64,000 nt of DNA. Origin: Saccharopolyspora gregorii (lineage in GTDB: Bacteria; Actinomycetota; Actinomycetes; Mycobacteriales; Pseudonocardiaceae). Below the pieces are notes generated by a model. It searched no databases, was not told where the DNA came from, and saw only the letters and a list, made by a program, of their open reading frames with translations. The stretch lies in NCBI RefSeq assembly GCF_024734405.1, contig NZ_CP059556.1:2666001-2730000 (forward strand). The letters are read 5' to 3'. Both the position numbers and the translations under genes were made by a program. This document shows, piece by piece, positions 27,134 to 36,359 of the stretch. Position 1 is the stretch's first letter. Every line of letters starts with the position of its first letter.

Positions 27134-28003
27134 TCAGGTGGTGAGGAGCTGGGCGACGGTCGGGTAGAGCACGAGGCCGAGGAACGCCAGCATCAGCAGC
27201 GAGGTCGGCAGGGTGAGGCGCTCGCTGCGGGAGTGGGCGTCGGCGGTGTCGGTGGCGAGCGCGGCGTGGCGCAGGGAGGCGGCTTTGGTGTGCAGGCTGG
27301 TGGCGATGGCCGCGCCGTCGGCGGCGGTGTCGGCCAGGTCGGCGACTTCGGCGAGCTCCGGGAGCCGAAGTCGGTCGCCGAGGTCACGCACCGCGTCCCA
27401 GGGGGTGTGGCCGAGCCGGTGTGCTTGCGCGACGGTGGCCCGGATGCGCAGGAAAAACGGGTGTTCGGTGAGCTCGGCGGCCTCGCGCAGCGCGGGTGTG
27501 GCGGCGCGGCCGGCGTTGCGTTCTTGGGCGACGAGGTCGAGGTAGACCGCGAGTACACGGCGGTAGTCCTCGCGGCGCCGTGCGGCGGCGTCGCGGAGCT
27601 GGAAGTAGGGGAGCATGCCGCCGAGCCCGGCCCCTCCCACGACACCGAGAATCACGGTGGGCGTGGGCGGCACACCGGTGATGGGTCCGAGCAGACCGAC
27701 CCCGGCTCCGGTCGCGGTGCCGAGTGCCGTCCCGCGCACGCGCTGGGCCAGGTACTGCTGCTGTGTTCGTTCCAGCAGGTCGAGGTCGGCGGTGGGGAGC
27801 CCGAGCCAGGGATGCCGGGCTCGGGCCGCCCGGCTCGCGAGGCGGTCGGTGAACAGGCGGGGGTCGCTGGTTTCGGCGGTGCGGGTGGTGATCTGGTGGA
27901 GTGCGGTGTCCAGGCGTAGCGGTGCTGCGGGCAGCATCGCGGCGAATGCCAGGACCAGTCCGGTGCCGAGGGTGAGTCCGAGCAGCAGGGCGAGCGGCAT
28001 CAT
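27134..28003 (-). CDS. tadC: TadC-like pilus platform protein (T2SS F family)
   Basis: A 289-residue integral membrane protein with helices near residues 3-25, 110-145 and 265-288. The conserved cytoplasmic domain between them includes DLVAQERNAGRAATPALREAAEL and LPELAEVADLADTAADGAAI. TadC and TadB form the inner-membrane platform of the Tad pilus. The ATG at 28003 overlaps the tadB stop (ATGA). The reading frame is open much further upstream, but that part only shadows tadB and tadA. Confidence 0.85.
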   Translation of the reverse strand: MMPLALLLGLTLGTGLVLAFAAMLPAAPLRLDTALHQITTRTAETSDPRLFTDRLASRAARARHPWLGLPTADLDLLERTQQQYLAQRVRGTALGTATGAGVGLLGPITGVPPTPTVILGVVGGAGLGGMLPYFQLRDAAARRREDYRRVLAVYLDLVAQERNAGRAATPALREAAELTEHPFFLRIRATVAQAHRLGHTPWDAVRDLGDRLRLPELAEVADLADTAADGAAIATSLHTKAASLRHAALATDTADAHSRSERLTLPTSLLMLAFLGLVLYPTVAQLLTT

Positions 28004-28839
28004 CGGGCCTCCCCGGTGGTGAGGTAGCGGCGTGGTGGGGGTGGGGTGGTGAGCCGGTGCATCCACATCAGCGCGCCCGCCCCGAAGACCGAGATCCCTG
28101 CAAGCACGAGCTGGCCGGTTCCGGTGGAGAACGGTGCGAGGTAGTGCCCGGCGAACAGCAGCAGTCCGGCGAGCATGACCAGGGTGATGCCGACTAGGGA
28201 TCGCACCGTGGCGCGGGGTTTGGCCCGGTCGGCTTCGACGTCCCGGCGGGCGGCGACCTCGCGGGCCTGGGCGTCGGCTTGGCGGTGCAGCAGGTCGGCG
28301 AGGCCGCGTCCGCCGGTGCGCAGCCGCAGCAGCAGGGCGAGCACGATCGCGTCGGCGGCCGGGTCGGCGAGCCCATCGGCGAACTCGCGCAGCGCGGCTT
28401 CCATGCCGTGCGTGCGGGCCCGTTGTGCGAGCCGTTGCACCGGTTCCACCAGCGGCTCCGGTGCGGTGGCTGCGGAGCGGGTGATCGCCTGGGCGAGTCC
28501 TCCAGCCCCGGAGGCGAGCAGGTCGGCGACCCGCCGAGTCCAGGTCACCAGCGCGTCGGCGCGCTCGATGCCGTGCCGGGTGCGGCTGGGGGAGAGCAGG
28601 TGGGGCAGGCCGAGCACGCCTGCGGCGGCCGCGATGCCGCCGACCGGCCACCCGGTCACCCACCAAGCCCCTGAACCGAGTCCGGCCGCGACGAGGGCGA
28701 GCTGCAGCCACCGCGCCGACCACCATCCCGGGAATGGGCGGTGCTGTAGTGGGATACCGCCGCGTCCATAGATGACGATCAGGATGGCGAGGGCGGTAGC
28801 GAGTCCGCACGCTCCGCCGGTGAGAACGATGCCGTTCAT
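28000..28839 (-). CDS. tadB: TadB-like pilus platform protein (T2SS F family)
   Basis: A 279-residue membrane protein starting with a helix (IVLTGGACGLATALAILIVIY), with two more near residues 50-80 and two at 210-260. The middle carries the platform-type domain (TWTRRVADLLASGAGGLAQAI, GLADLLHRQADAQAREVAAR). It partners TadC and the TadA ATPase, and both flanking junctions are 4-bp overlaps. Confidence 0.85.
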   Translation of the reverse strand: MNGIVLTGGACGLATALAILIVIYGRGGIPLQHRPFPGWWSARWLQLALVAAGLGSGAWWVTGWPVGGIAAAAGVLGLPHLLSPSRTRHGIERADALVTWTRRVADLLASGAGGLAQAITRSAATAPEPLVEPVQRLAQRARTHGMEAALREFADGLADPAADAIVLALLLRLRTGGRGLADLLHRQADAQAREVAARRDVEADRAKPRATVRSLVGITLVMLAGLLLFAGHYLAPFSTGTGQLVLAGISVFGAGALMWMHRLTTPPPPRRYLTTGEAR

Positions 28840-30170
28840 CGGCGATCACCTGCGAAGACCGGTGGTGCGAACACGTCGGGGTCGAGCCCTGCGGCGTGCA
28901 GGCGGGCGAGCAGGCGCGGGCTGGGCGGGCCGACCGGGACCGCGTGGTGCTGGCCGGGCGGGGTGGCGAACAGCGGGGTGAGGTCCGGGCCGTCACCGTC
29001 CCCGATCGGGCCGACTTCGACGATCTCGCCGATGGTGCGGTGGCGGCCGTGGGGGGTGTCGTGGCGGGTGACGTGGACGATGAGGTCGAGCGCGGAGGCG
29101 GTCCAGCGGTGCGCGGCGGTGATCGGCAGCGGCGGGTCCGCGAGCTGGCCGAGTGCGGCGATCCGGTCCGGGACCGCGGCGGCGCTGGTGGCGTGCAGGG
29201 TGCCCAACCCCCCGGCCGCCCCGTTGCCCAAGGCTCGCAGGAGCGCGGTGATCTCCCCGGCACGGACCTCGCCGACGATCACCCGCGAGGGCGAATGCCG
29301 CAGCGCCTGCTTAAGCAGGTCGTCGAGGGTGATCTCGCCGGCGCCCTCGGCCCCGGCGGTGCGGGCCTCCCACGCGGTGACCAGAGGATGCCGCCGCTGG
29401 TCGAGGTGCAGGCCGAGCTCGTAATCGTCCTCGACGGTGATCACGTGCTCGAACGGGGAGATCTGCTGGCACAACGCCCGCAGCAACGTCGTCTTGCCGG
29501 TGTAGGGGCCGCCGCTGACGAGGATGTTGAGCCCGGTGGCGACCGCCGCGGCCACGACGTCGTGGAGGCGGTCGTCGAGGGTGCCGTTCGCGTGGAGGTC
29601 GTCGAGGGTGGCGTGGGCGAGCCGATGCCGCCGGATCGCCACCCGCGGCCGATCGCACACCTCCCGCACCGCCGCCACGCGCGCCCCGAGCGGACCGCCG
29701 AAGGGGATGCGCATGTTCGCGATCGGGTGGGCCGGGGAGAACTCCCGGCTCGTGCGCCCGAGGCGCGCGAACATCTCGCCCAGCAGATCCAGTAGCGCGT
29801 CGTCGGAGTCGGCGACCGGGTACGGCCAGCGTTTCGTCGTGCCGTCGGCGCATTCCACGAGGACCTGGTCGTGGCCGTGGATGTGGATGTTCTCGATCTC
29901 GTCGCGGTCCAGCAGCGGGGCGAGGCCGCCGAGCCCGGCGACCGCACCGCGCACGGCCGTGGCGAGGCGGCGTTCCGCCGGGTGGGACAGCTCGGGCAGA
30001 CCGTGCCGCGCCCGGTCGGCGACCCAGGCCGTGACCTCCTCGCCGACGACCGCCTCCCAGTCGTGGGCCCCGCCGTCGAGACGGGCCGCGACCATCGTGC
30101 GCAGGGCTTGCACGGCTTCGGGGACGGGGATCGGGTCCCCGTCGTCGAACCAGGGCAGCAGCGTGTTCAT
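28836..30170 (-). CDS. tadA: TadA/CpaF-like secretion ATPase
   Basis: A 444-residue GspE-family ATPase that drives Tad pilus assembly. The N-terminal domain ends near residue 190. Walker A reads GGPYTGKTT near residue 219 (usual GGTGSGKTT; the GxxxxGKT core is kept). The aspartate box VITVEDDYELGL and the Walker B/His region (SRVIVGEVRAGE, GGLGTLHATSA) follow. All key residues for ATP binding are present. Confidence 0.92.
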   Translation of the reverse strand: MNTLLPWFDDGDPIPVPEAVQALRTMVAARLDGGAHDWEAVVGEEVTAWVADRARHGLPELSHPAERRLATAVRGAVAGLGGLAPLLDRDEIENIHIHGHDQVLVECADGTTKRWPYPVADSDDALLDLLGEMFARLGRTSREFSPAHPIANMRIPFGGPLGARVAAVREVCDRPRVAIRRHRLAHATLDDLHANGTLDDRLHDVVAAAVATGLNILVSGGPYTGKTTLLRALCQQISPFEHVITVEDDYELGLHLDQRRHPLVTAWEARTAGAEGAGEITLDDLLKQALRHSPSRVIVGEVRAGEITALLRALGNGAAGGLGTLHATSAAAVPDRIAALGQLADPPLPITAAHRWTASALDLIVHVTRHDTPHGRHRTIGEIVEVGPIGDGDGPDLTPLFATPPGQHHAVPVGPPSPRLLARLHAAGLDPDVFAPPVFAGDRR

Positions 30171-30970
30171 TCGTTCCCCGCTTTCAACAGGTCGAGCGCG
30201 GAGTTGGTCTCGAACCGCACCGGACGGTGGGCTTGGCGGTGCAGGGCGCGGGCGTTGCGGCGCGTCGCCTTCCAGAGCCTGCGTTGTTCCAGGTGCGGCG
30301 GTCCGTGGACGCCGTCGGCGAACACCTGGGCCGCGGGGTAGTCCAGCGGCATCGACAGCCCCAGCGGCAGCCCCACCACGGACGCCGCTTCAGCCGCGGT
30401 GGAGGAGTCCGCGCCGAGCACCGCCACTTGCGCCCGCGTTCCGACCCGTTCGGCCAGCAGCCGGGCGAGATCGGTGCTGCCCGAGCACGACCGCAGGCTC
30501 GGCCGCACCGCCAGCAGCACCCGGTCCGCTTCCGCGAGCAACGGCCACGGAGTCGTCGGTGACCACCGCCCGGCGTCGACGAGCACGTCCGGGCCGGAGC
30601 GGGAGAGGTCCCGCAGGGCGCTGGCCAGCCTCGACCAGCCCTCCGAGCCGATCGCGGTGGTCTGCTCGCGGTGCAGCACTCCGGGCAGCACCCGCACGTG
30701 CCGGGCGTGCGGCACCTCTTGGGCGTGACCGGCAAGCCCTTCAGCGGGCACGGAACGCATGCGGCGGGTGCTGGCGGCGAAGGTCACCACCCCGTCGGTG
30801 GTGATGCGCCCGTCGACCCACCACCGCGACAGCCACCCCGGCACCAGCGACCCCCGCACCGGGTCGGCATCCACCGCCAGCACCGGCCCCGGCCACGCCG
30901 TGGACAGCGCCGCGACCGTGGTCGACACCCCCGGAGCACCGAGCGCGCTGATCAAAGCTGTGATCGCCAT
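30167..30970 (-). CDS. TadZ/CpaE-like ParA-type ATPase homologue
   Basis: A 267-residue protein of the MinD/ParA fold. Its P-loop region, ALGAPGVSTTVAAL at residues 8-21, lacks the lysines of the deviant Walker motif, as in many TadZ proteins, so ATP hydrolysis is doubtful. Other fold landmarks are VLAVDADPVRGS and PDVLVDAGRW. TadZ proteins place the Tad machine at one cell pole. The start at 30970 is fixed by AAGGAG eight bases upstream; the frame stays open further without a site. Confidence 0.8.
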   Translation of the reverse strand: MAITALISALGAPGVSTTVAALSTAWPGPVLAVDADPVRGSLVPGWLSRWWVDGRITTDGVVTFAASTRRMRSVPAEGLAGHAQEVPHARHVRVLPGVLHREQTTAIGSEGWSRLASALRDLSRSGPDVLVDAGRWSPTTPWPLLAEADRVLLAVRPSLRSCSGSTDLARLLAERVGTRAQVAVLGADSSTAAEAASVVGLPLGLSMPLDYPAAQVFADGVHGPPHLEQRRLWKATRRNARALHRQAHRPVRFETNSALDLLKAGNE

Positions 30971-31004
30971 GAAGACGTTCTCCTTCCACTGCAACAACGT
31001 GCGG

Positions 31005-31676
31005 TTACTGATGGGCGGGTCCGAGGAGGCTGACCTGCGCCCCGCCCACGGCCGCCTCGACCGCGGCGGAGACGGTGGTCTCAGGGATGAGCACGTCGGC
31101 GGTGATCGCCCCCTCGGCATCCGGGGGTGAGGTGCGCACCACCCGCGCGAGGAACTCGCGCCCGCTGCTCGGTGTGGTGCTGCTGGCCGTGGTGCCGTCG
31201 TCCGGGGCGGGGTGCACGGCGATCGGATCGTTGGGTGCCAGCCCGCCCGCCGGGTACCGCCCGGGATCGAGCCGCAGCCCGAGAACCCGCTGGCCCGGGC
31301 CTGGCACCGCCTGTGCGGACACGTCCCGCTGGGACAGGAGATCTCCGGCCCGCAGGTTCGCTGCGGCGACCTGCCCGACGAGTTGGGACCGCGCGGTATC
31401 GGGGACGGCGAACGCGCCGACCGCGGCGGGGAGGTCTCGTGCGACGACGTCATCGGCGGTGATCCGCTGGCCCCACGCCACGTCCCGGGCGAGCACGAGC
31501 ACCGAGGCCCGGTCGGCCAGGTGCGCCACCAGCGCCGCGTTCCCCGCGACCGCCGCGACGATCAGCACCCCAGAGGTGACCCACACCCACCGTCGGCGCC
31601 GACCAGGCACCCGCGGCGCCGAATGCCGTTGTCCCGGATCGCGTGTGGAGGCCGGTGGTGTACCGGTTGTGGACAT
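31005..31676 (-). CDS. CpaB/RcpC-like SAF-domain protein
   Basis: A 223-residue protein with a basic N-terminus, one membrane helix (VWVTSGVLIVAAVAGNAAL) and a SAF domain (residues 60-130: VLVLARDVAWGQRITADDVVA, LRAGDLLSQRDV). CpaB/RcpC proteins sit in the periplasm or wall and help assemble Tad pili. GGGGAGA precedes the chosen ATG. Confidence 0.82.
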   Translation of the reverse strand: MSTTGTPPASTRDPGQRHSAPRVPGRRRRWVWVTSGVLIVAAVAGNAALVAHLADRASVLVLARDVAWGQRITADDVVARDLPAAVGAFAVPDTARSQLVGQVAAANLRAGDLLSQRDVSAQAVPGPGQRVLGLRLDPGRYPAGGLAPNDPIAVHPAPDDGTTASSTTPSSGREFLARVVRTSPPDAEGAITADVLIPETTVSAAVEAAVGGAQVSLLGPAHQ

Positions 31677-31737
31677 AGTTCTCCCCAATGCAGAAAGGAA
31701 AAGTGCGAAAACGAACTTGAGTAGTGACGCGGATGTA

Positions 31738-32583
31738 TTAGCCGGTGGTGAGTGCTTGCGCCTCGACGACCGCGAGATCCACGCCCGCGCGGGAGGTCAT
31801 CTCCGGCAGCACCCCGCCGACCGGCGCGACGCCGTCGAACCCACGCCAGGTGACCTGCCAGGTGATCGCCCACTGCGCCCGCACCTGCTCGCCCGGGGCC
31901 CCGGCCGAGGAGCGCTGGTAGACGAGATCGCAGTCCGGCGACGGGGCGTGCAGCCCCGCTTCGCGGGTGTACGGAGTGCCCGGTCCAGGACACGACACGA
32001 GGCCCTGCCCGTTGCCGGGATCGACACTCAGCCGGGTCGGGGTGGCGGTCACCTCGGCCCACACCGCACCGGACTGCACTCGCCGCGACACCGGCACCCA
32101 CCGGGCCCGCTCGGTCCAGAACCAGGTGTGCTCACCGACCACCGTCGCCGCACGACCATCCGGCAAGGCCACGTCGGGCGAGTGCGCCGGCGTCGGCAAC
32201 GGCAGCTGCAACTGCTCGACCGCCTGCCCGGCAAGCGCCCCCGGAGACGGCGGTGCCGCAGGATCGCCGAAGTCCGGGAAGCGGAACTCCGGGATCGCGG
32301 TGAACCACTCCGGAACCCCGTCGCCGCTCGACCAGCTCAACCCCAGCGGCGGACCCGGAACACCCGATCCCACCCCACCGCCCGGGTGCGCCGAACCCGG
32401 CCTGCCCGGACGCGATGCGGTGCCGCCGGTCACCGCCCCGAGATCGATCGACGGCGGCCCGAAGAGACCGTCCGCATCACCCGGGCTGACCACGACTCCG
32501 CCTTCAGCGACGACCGCAGGAGCCAGCAGGACCGTGCCGTGCAGCGCAGCGACCACCGCGACGGCGAAGCACGCGCCCCGCAT
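31738..32583 (-). CDS. Secreted protein of the Tad locus, unknown function
   Basis: A 281-residue exported protein with a signal peptide (ACFAVAVVAALHGTVLLAPAVVA). A glycine/proline-rich stretch of about 90 residues follows, then a compact domain with TWFWTERARWVPVSRRV and two spaced cysteines (GLVSCPGPG, SPDCDLVYQ). No family recognised. The ATG overlaps the stop of the next gene upstream (ATGA), tying it to the pilus locus. Confidence 0.75.
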   Translation of the reverse strand: MRGACFAVAVVAALHGTVLLAPAVVAEGGVVVSPGDADGLFGPPSIDLGAVTGGTASRPGRPGSAHPGGGVGSGVPGPPLGLSWSSGDGVPEWFTAIPEFRFPDFGDPAAPPSPGALAGQAVEQLQLPLPTPAHSPDVALPDGRAATVVGEHTWFWTERARWVPVSRRVQSGAVWAEVTATPTRLSVDPGNGQGLVSCPGPGTPYTREAGLHAPSPDCDLVYQRSSAGAPGEQVRAQWAITWQVTWRGFDGVAPVGGVLPEMTSRAGVDLAVVEAQALTTG

Positions 32584-33092
32584 CAGCAGCCGCCCATCGG
32601 GTAGTCGATCCGCGTGACCCGCCACGCACCGTCGGCACCTCTCTGGAGCGTGCCGGACACCGGGTTGCGTGCCACCCCGACCGTCTTCGGTTTCCCGGAG
32701 GCATCGGCCTGTCCCGAGCTGCTGGAGTCCTGGCAATCGGTGACGACCGCGCGATCCGAGTCGAGGCGGACGTCGCTGATCCGCGGATGGACCTCGCCGT
32801 AGAGGGTGATGCCCTGCTCACGCTGACGATCGAGGTTGACCAGGATCGTTTCGGCCATCGGCCCGGCCGCCACCTGTTCCAGCTCCGGGCGCCACCGCTC
32901 GGCTGGGTGCTGCGGCAACCCGCGCGACACCACCCAGAACCGCTCGTAAGCATCCACGACTGCTGCCTGCTCGCCGGAGAACCGGGCATCCGCGTGCGGC
33001 GGGGGAGCGATCGGCGGCTCCGGGGCCGCGGGCTTCGGTGCCTGCGCGCACCCCGCCACCACGACCGCGATCACGCCAGCAACGGCAGCCAC
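32583..33092 (-). CDS. Putative lipoprotein of the Tad locus
   Basis: About 169 residues. A hydrophobic start ends in the lipobox-like VVAGC, suggesting export and lipid attachment. The mature part resembles a small NTF2-like fold (VVDAYERFWVVSRGLPQHP, AVVTDCQDSSS, GAWRVTRIDYPMGG). The start is uncertain: GTG at 33092 gives the better signal sequence, while GTG at 33074 would give a 4-bp overlap with the peptidase gene. Confidence 0.72.
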   Translation of the reverse strand: MAAVAGVIAVVVAGCAQAPKPAAPEPPIAPPPHADARFSGEQAAVVDAYERFWVVSRGLPQHPAERWRPELEQVAAGPMAETILVNLDRQREQGITLYGEVHPRISDVRLDSDRAVVTDCQDSSSSGQADASGKPKTVGVARNPVSGTLQRGADGAWRVTRIDYPMGGC

Positions 33093-33661
33093 GTCCCGAG
33101 CAGCAGCCCCGGCCCGGCCGCGATTCGAATGCCCGGGCCCCGCAGCCCGGAAAGCCACGCCACCGCCGCGAACACCCCGAGCACCAGGTGTGCCGTGATC
33201 ACCCCGGCCAACACCGCGGACCACCCCGACCACGCCCAATACGGCGTCAACGCCACCAGCAACAGCGTGTCCCCGAACCCGATGTGCCCAGGCACCACCC
33301 ACTGCACCAGCAGCCCCACCGCCAGCATCACCACGCTCGAGGCCACCAGCCGTGGAAGCACCTCCGGCCGGAGACCACCGAAGACCACCATGCCGCCGAG
33401 CAACAAGGCCGCCGTCCACGGGTGCGGCAACCGGTGGTGCACCGAGTCGATCAACCCCAACACCACCCCGACCACCGCCAGCCACCACCACGCCGCCAAC
33501 GCCGGATCCCCACCGAACCGCGCCTGCACCGCCGCCGACAACAACGCCAAGCTCGCCCCGGCCACCATCGGCATCCACCACCGGGGAAGCCAAGGCAGCA
33601 GGCTCACCGCGATCAGCGGCGCAGCTGCCAAGCCCCACAACATCGTGATCATGAGCGCCAC
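33071..33661 (-). CDS. Prepilin peptidase (A24 family, TadV-like)
   Basis: A 196-residue polytopic enzyme that removes prepilin leaders. The two catalytic aspartates of the A24 family are seen in VVLGLIDSVHHRLP (residues 64-77) and GHIGFGDTLLL (residues 124-134), the second being the usual GxGD motif. Five or six hydrophobic helices account for most of the chain. The likely substrates are the four DxGS-bearing pilin-like proteins downstream. It starts with GTG; an ATG three codons later is possible. Confidence 0.88.
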   Translation of the reverse strand: MALMITMLWGLAAAPLIAVSLLPWLPRWWMPMVAGASLALLSAAVQARFGGDPALAAWWWLAVVGVVLGLIDSVHHRLPHPWTAALLLGGMVVFGGLRPEVLPRLVASSVVMLAVGLLVQWVVPGHIGFGDTLLLVALTPYWAWSGWSAVLAGVITAHLVLGVFAAVAWLSGLRGPGIRIAAGPGLLLGTWLPLLA

Positions 33662-33679
33662 CGTGGCCCGCCCGCGCCG

Positions 33680-34363
33680 TCACCGTGCCGCTCCGATCGC
33701 ATGGGCGCCCAGTACCCGTGCCCGCGTTCGTGGACTCGGAGCACCGGCGACACGGTGTGGCTTGCGGGCGTAGGAGTCCGCATCCGCCCGGCGCAGCAGG
33801 TCCTCGCGCGATGCGTCCGAGGCGAGCTCGCCGGCGTGGACGACACCCACGGAGGCCGCTACGAGCACCGAGCACCCGTGCGGCAACGCCACCGGCTCAG
33901 CCATCAGCGCGGTGAAGCGCGTCAGGTCCGCGTCGCGGTCGAGGTCACGTGCGAGCACCCCGAACTCGTCCCCGCCAAGACGGCAGACCACCGGGGAGCG
34001 GGCCGCGAAAGCTTCCTCCAGCCGTCGTGCCACTGCGCGAAGGACCGCGTCCCCGCACAGATGCCCGAACCGGTCGTTGACGCGTTTGAACTCGTCGAGG
34101 TCTGCCCACACGACCCACGTGCGGTCCCGTTCACCCGCGAGTCGAGCGTCCACAATGGACTCCCAGGCGGCGCGGACCGGAACTTCCGCCACCGTGTCCC
34201 ACGCTTGTGCGCTCGCTCGAGCCAGGTCCCGCTCGAGCTCGGCGATGTAGGTTTCCCAGAACTGAAGCTGACGGCGCAGCTCGCCGTTCTCCGTTGCCAG
34301 AGCACGGCGTTGAGTACGCAGCAAGGTCCGTGCCACCGTCGTCGCTTGTGCCGGAACACGCAT
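33680..34363 (-). CDS. GGDEF-domain protein (diguanylate cyclase)
   Basis: A 227-residue protein. An N-terminal coiled coil (QRRALATENGELRRQLQFWE, ELERDLARA) leads into a GGDEF domain with VWADLDEFKRVNDRFGH and the intact active-site motif RLGGDEFG near residue 132. It should make cyclic di-GMP from GTP in the cytoplasm. No I-site or sensor domain is apparent. It lies directly upstream of the prepilin peptidase on the same strand, so c-di-GMP control of Tad pilus production is a reasonable inference. The C-terminal 25 residues are basic and variable. Confidence 0.87.
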   Translation of the reverse strand: MRVPAQATTVARTLLRTQRRALATENGELRRQLQFWETYIAELERDLARASAQAWDTVAEVPVRAAWESIVDARLAGERDRTWVVWADLDEFKRVNDRFGHLCGDAVLRAVARRLEEAFAARSPVVCRLGGDEFGVLARDLDRDADLTRFTALMAEPVALPHGCSVLVAASVGVVHAGELASDASREDLLRRADADSYARKPHRVAGAPSPRTRARVLGAHAIGAAR

Positions 34364-34731
34364 CGATCGACTCCTCTCGCGAGTGGTGTGTCAGAACGGT
34401 GAGCAGATCGATCAGGGCGAGATTTCGATTGCTCGTGCCTGGCGTCCACCGTGGGGGGCTCGGAGCTGGTGCTGGTAGTGGTGACCTGGTGACAATCTTG
34501 GTCACCTCACGACGGTTCACCCGAGTAGGTGACTCGATCGGGCCGTAGGTCTCTGTCGATCTGAGCAGGAATGAGCCAGCGCCGTACCTCGCTTCGCCAC
34601 TTTGTGATCGTGTTCGCATCTCGGGCGACGGATTAGCGGATCTTGTGGACGCGGCGAGTCCGGTGTGGGAAGGTCCCCTCTCGTTTGGGCTCGGGAGCAT
34701 CGGCTCGGCGGGGTTCGAGGGGAGGTCCGGG

Positions 34732-35034
34732 GTGCCGGACGAGTTTGCAGTGGCTGTGGACGCCTTGGTTGAAGCCGCCGATGGCGTTCGTGGGGTGATG
34801 GATGCATTGCGGGACGTCGGAGAGGTCCGGGACATCGACTGCGCGGCTTCGGCGTTCGGCGAGCATCCTCGTTTGGCCACGGTGACAGCGGAGTTCTGCG
34901 ACCGGTGGCATGACGGGGTCAAGAACTTGACTCGCGACGGCGATGGCATCGCACACGCCTTGGAATCCTCGGCCCAGGAGTATCTGGACAGCGACGAGGC
35001 GGCGAGGAAGGCGATCGAGCGGTATGGCCGCTGA
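34732..35034 (+). CDS. WXG100-size partner protein of the toxin
   Basis: A 100-residue all-helical protein starting with GTG five bases after GGAGGT. The size and helix-turn-helix layout (FAVAVDALVEAADGVRGVMD, then FCDRWHDGVKNLTRDGDGI) fit the ESAT-6/WXG100-like partners exported by type VII secretion. The exact WxG motif is absent; RWHDG lies at the turn-like position. Its end overlaps the toxin start by 11 bases. Confidence 0.75.
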   Translation: MPDEFAVAVDALVEAADGVRGVMDALRDVGEVRDIDCAASAFGEHPRLATVTAEFCDRWHDGVKNLTRDGDGIAHALESSAQEYLDSDEAARKAIERYGR

Positions 35035-36325
35035 ACTCGGGCAGGCTCGTGACCCGAAGGCATTGATCCCCGGCGATCCGGATGCGCTGAACGGGACCGT
35101 CGAGAAGTTCACGATCTTCGGTGCCGCACTGATCGCCGCGGGCGAAGGCATGCGAGACATCACCGTCTCCGGCTGGAGCGGTAGTGCTGCCGACAAGTTT
35201 CTGGCGCTCTACCAGGTCGAACCTCTGCGTTGGTTGACTTGCGGAGATGCGTTCAACGACGCGGCATCGGCCCTGATCACCTACTCGGACGCACTGCGCT
35301 GGGCCCAAGGCAAAGCCGCCGACGCGGTGGCGATGTGGGACGAAGCCCAAGCATCCACCGACGCTGCTCGAGCTGAGCACGCCCGCGCCCTCGACCACGT
35401 CGCCCGCGAAGCTGCGGCCCGCGGCGTGCCTGCCGGGCCACAGCCGCCGTTCGAAGATCCCGGAGCAGAACAACGCGCAGCCGCCATCGACCTTCTCAAC
35501 CGCGCTCGCACGGACCTGCACTCGGCCGGCGACCTCGCTGCTTCCGCGATCGCCGCCGCCCGCGACCACGCGCCGGACAAACCCGGGTGGTTCGGCCAAA
35601 TGCTGGGCATGGTCGAAGACTTCGCCTACGACATGCGCGACGGTGCCAACGAAAGCCTCGACGCCACTCTGAGCTTCGCCGCGTCACTGGCCCAAGACCC
35701 CGGCAAGATCGACGATGCTGCTTCCGCGGCAGCCACCAACATCGCCTCCGCCGTCACCAACCCCGGGCAGACGGTGAAGAACATCCTGGATGTCGACACG
35801 TGGAAGGACAGCCCAGGTCGTGCCGTCGGCCACCTGATCGCCGACACGGTCGGCGGCGGACCCGTCAAACGCGTCGCTGGGGAAGTCGCCGCAGGACGCG
35901 CCCTCGCCGGAGACGGCGCACGACGCGACGAACGCCGCGGCTATGAACCCGTCCGCAACCGCGTCAAACTCCGCGCCCAAACCAAACGCGACATCTACCG
36001 ATCTGCTGATCGTGCGCCAAACGGCGAAGATTTCGAATGTGCGGCGACTGAAGAAGAGATCCCGGCCCGGCGGTACCCAGACGGTAGCCCAGTGCTTATC
36101 AACCCAGACACCGGTAAACCTGACCGGAACGGCATGAGCGTGCCGCAGCCCGGAGAGTTCCATTTCGGCCATCAGCCTTACAGAGAGTGGTGGCGGTACA
36201 AGATCGAGGCTGAAGAGGGAGGATATTCGAGGCAACGGGTCATTGAGGATCAAAATGACCCCGATAGATATCGGATTGAAACTCCACAGGCGAATCGTAG
36301 CCACCGGTATGAGCATCCGCGGTAG
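35024..36325 (+). CDS. Polymorphic toxin: T7SS-type N-terminus and GH-E-like nuclease C-terminus
   Basis: A 433-residue toxin. Residues 1-70 match the putative T7SS secretion-signal domain (DPKALIPGDPDALN, GWSGSAADKFLALY). Residues 75-300 are a helical alanine-rich delivery region. The C-terminal 60 residues, from about residue 380 (FHFGHQPYREWW, GGYSRQRVIED, PQANRSHRYE), match the HNH/Endo VII-like GH-E family by the GH and downstream acidic and His residues, implying nuclease activity. Coding style changes near 35990: the toxin tip has lower GC, as expected for exchangeable toxin ends. Two immunity genes follow at once. Confidence 0.85.
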   Translation: MAAELGQARDPKALIPGDPDALNGTVEKFTIFGAALIAAGEGMRDITVSGWSGSAADKFLALYQVEPLRWLTCGDAFNDAASALITYSDALRWAQGKAADAVAMWDEAQASTDAARAEHARALDHVAREAAARGVPAGPQPPFEDPGAEQRAAAIDLLNRARTDLHSAGDLAASAIAAARDHAPDKPGWFGQMLGMVEDFAYDMRDGANESLDATLSFAASLAQDPGKIDDAASAAATNIASAVTNPGQTVKNILDVDTWKDSPGRAVGHLIADTVGGGPVKRVAGEVAAGRALAGDGARRDERRGYEPVRNRVKLRAQTKRDIYRSADRAPNGEDFECAATEEEIPARRYPDGSPVLINPDTGKPDRNGMSVPQPGEFHFGHQPYREWWRYKIEAEEGGYSRQRVIEDQNDPDRYRIETPQANRSHRYEHPR

Positions 36326-36359
36326 CAACGTATCATCCGTTCAGTAGGAGGAGGTCAGG

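Noticed and set aside
27134-29263. A 709-residue TadC reading frame
   Set aside because: The upstream two-thirds only shadows the tadB and tadA genes in another frame; the ATGA overlap at 28003 marks the true start.
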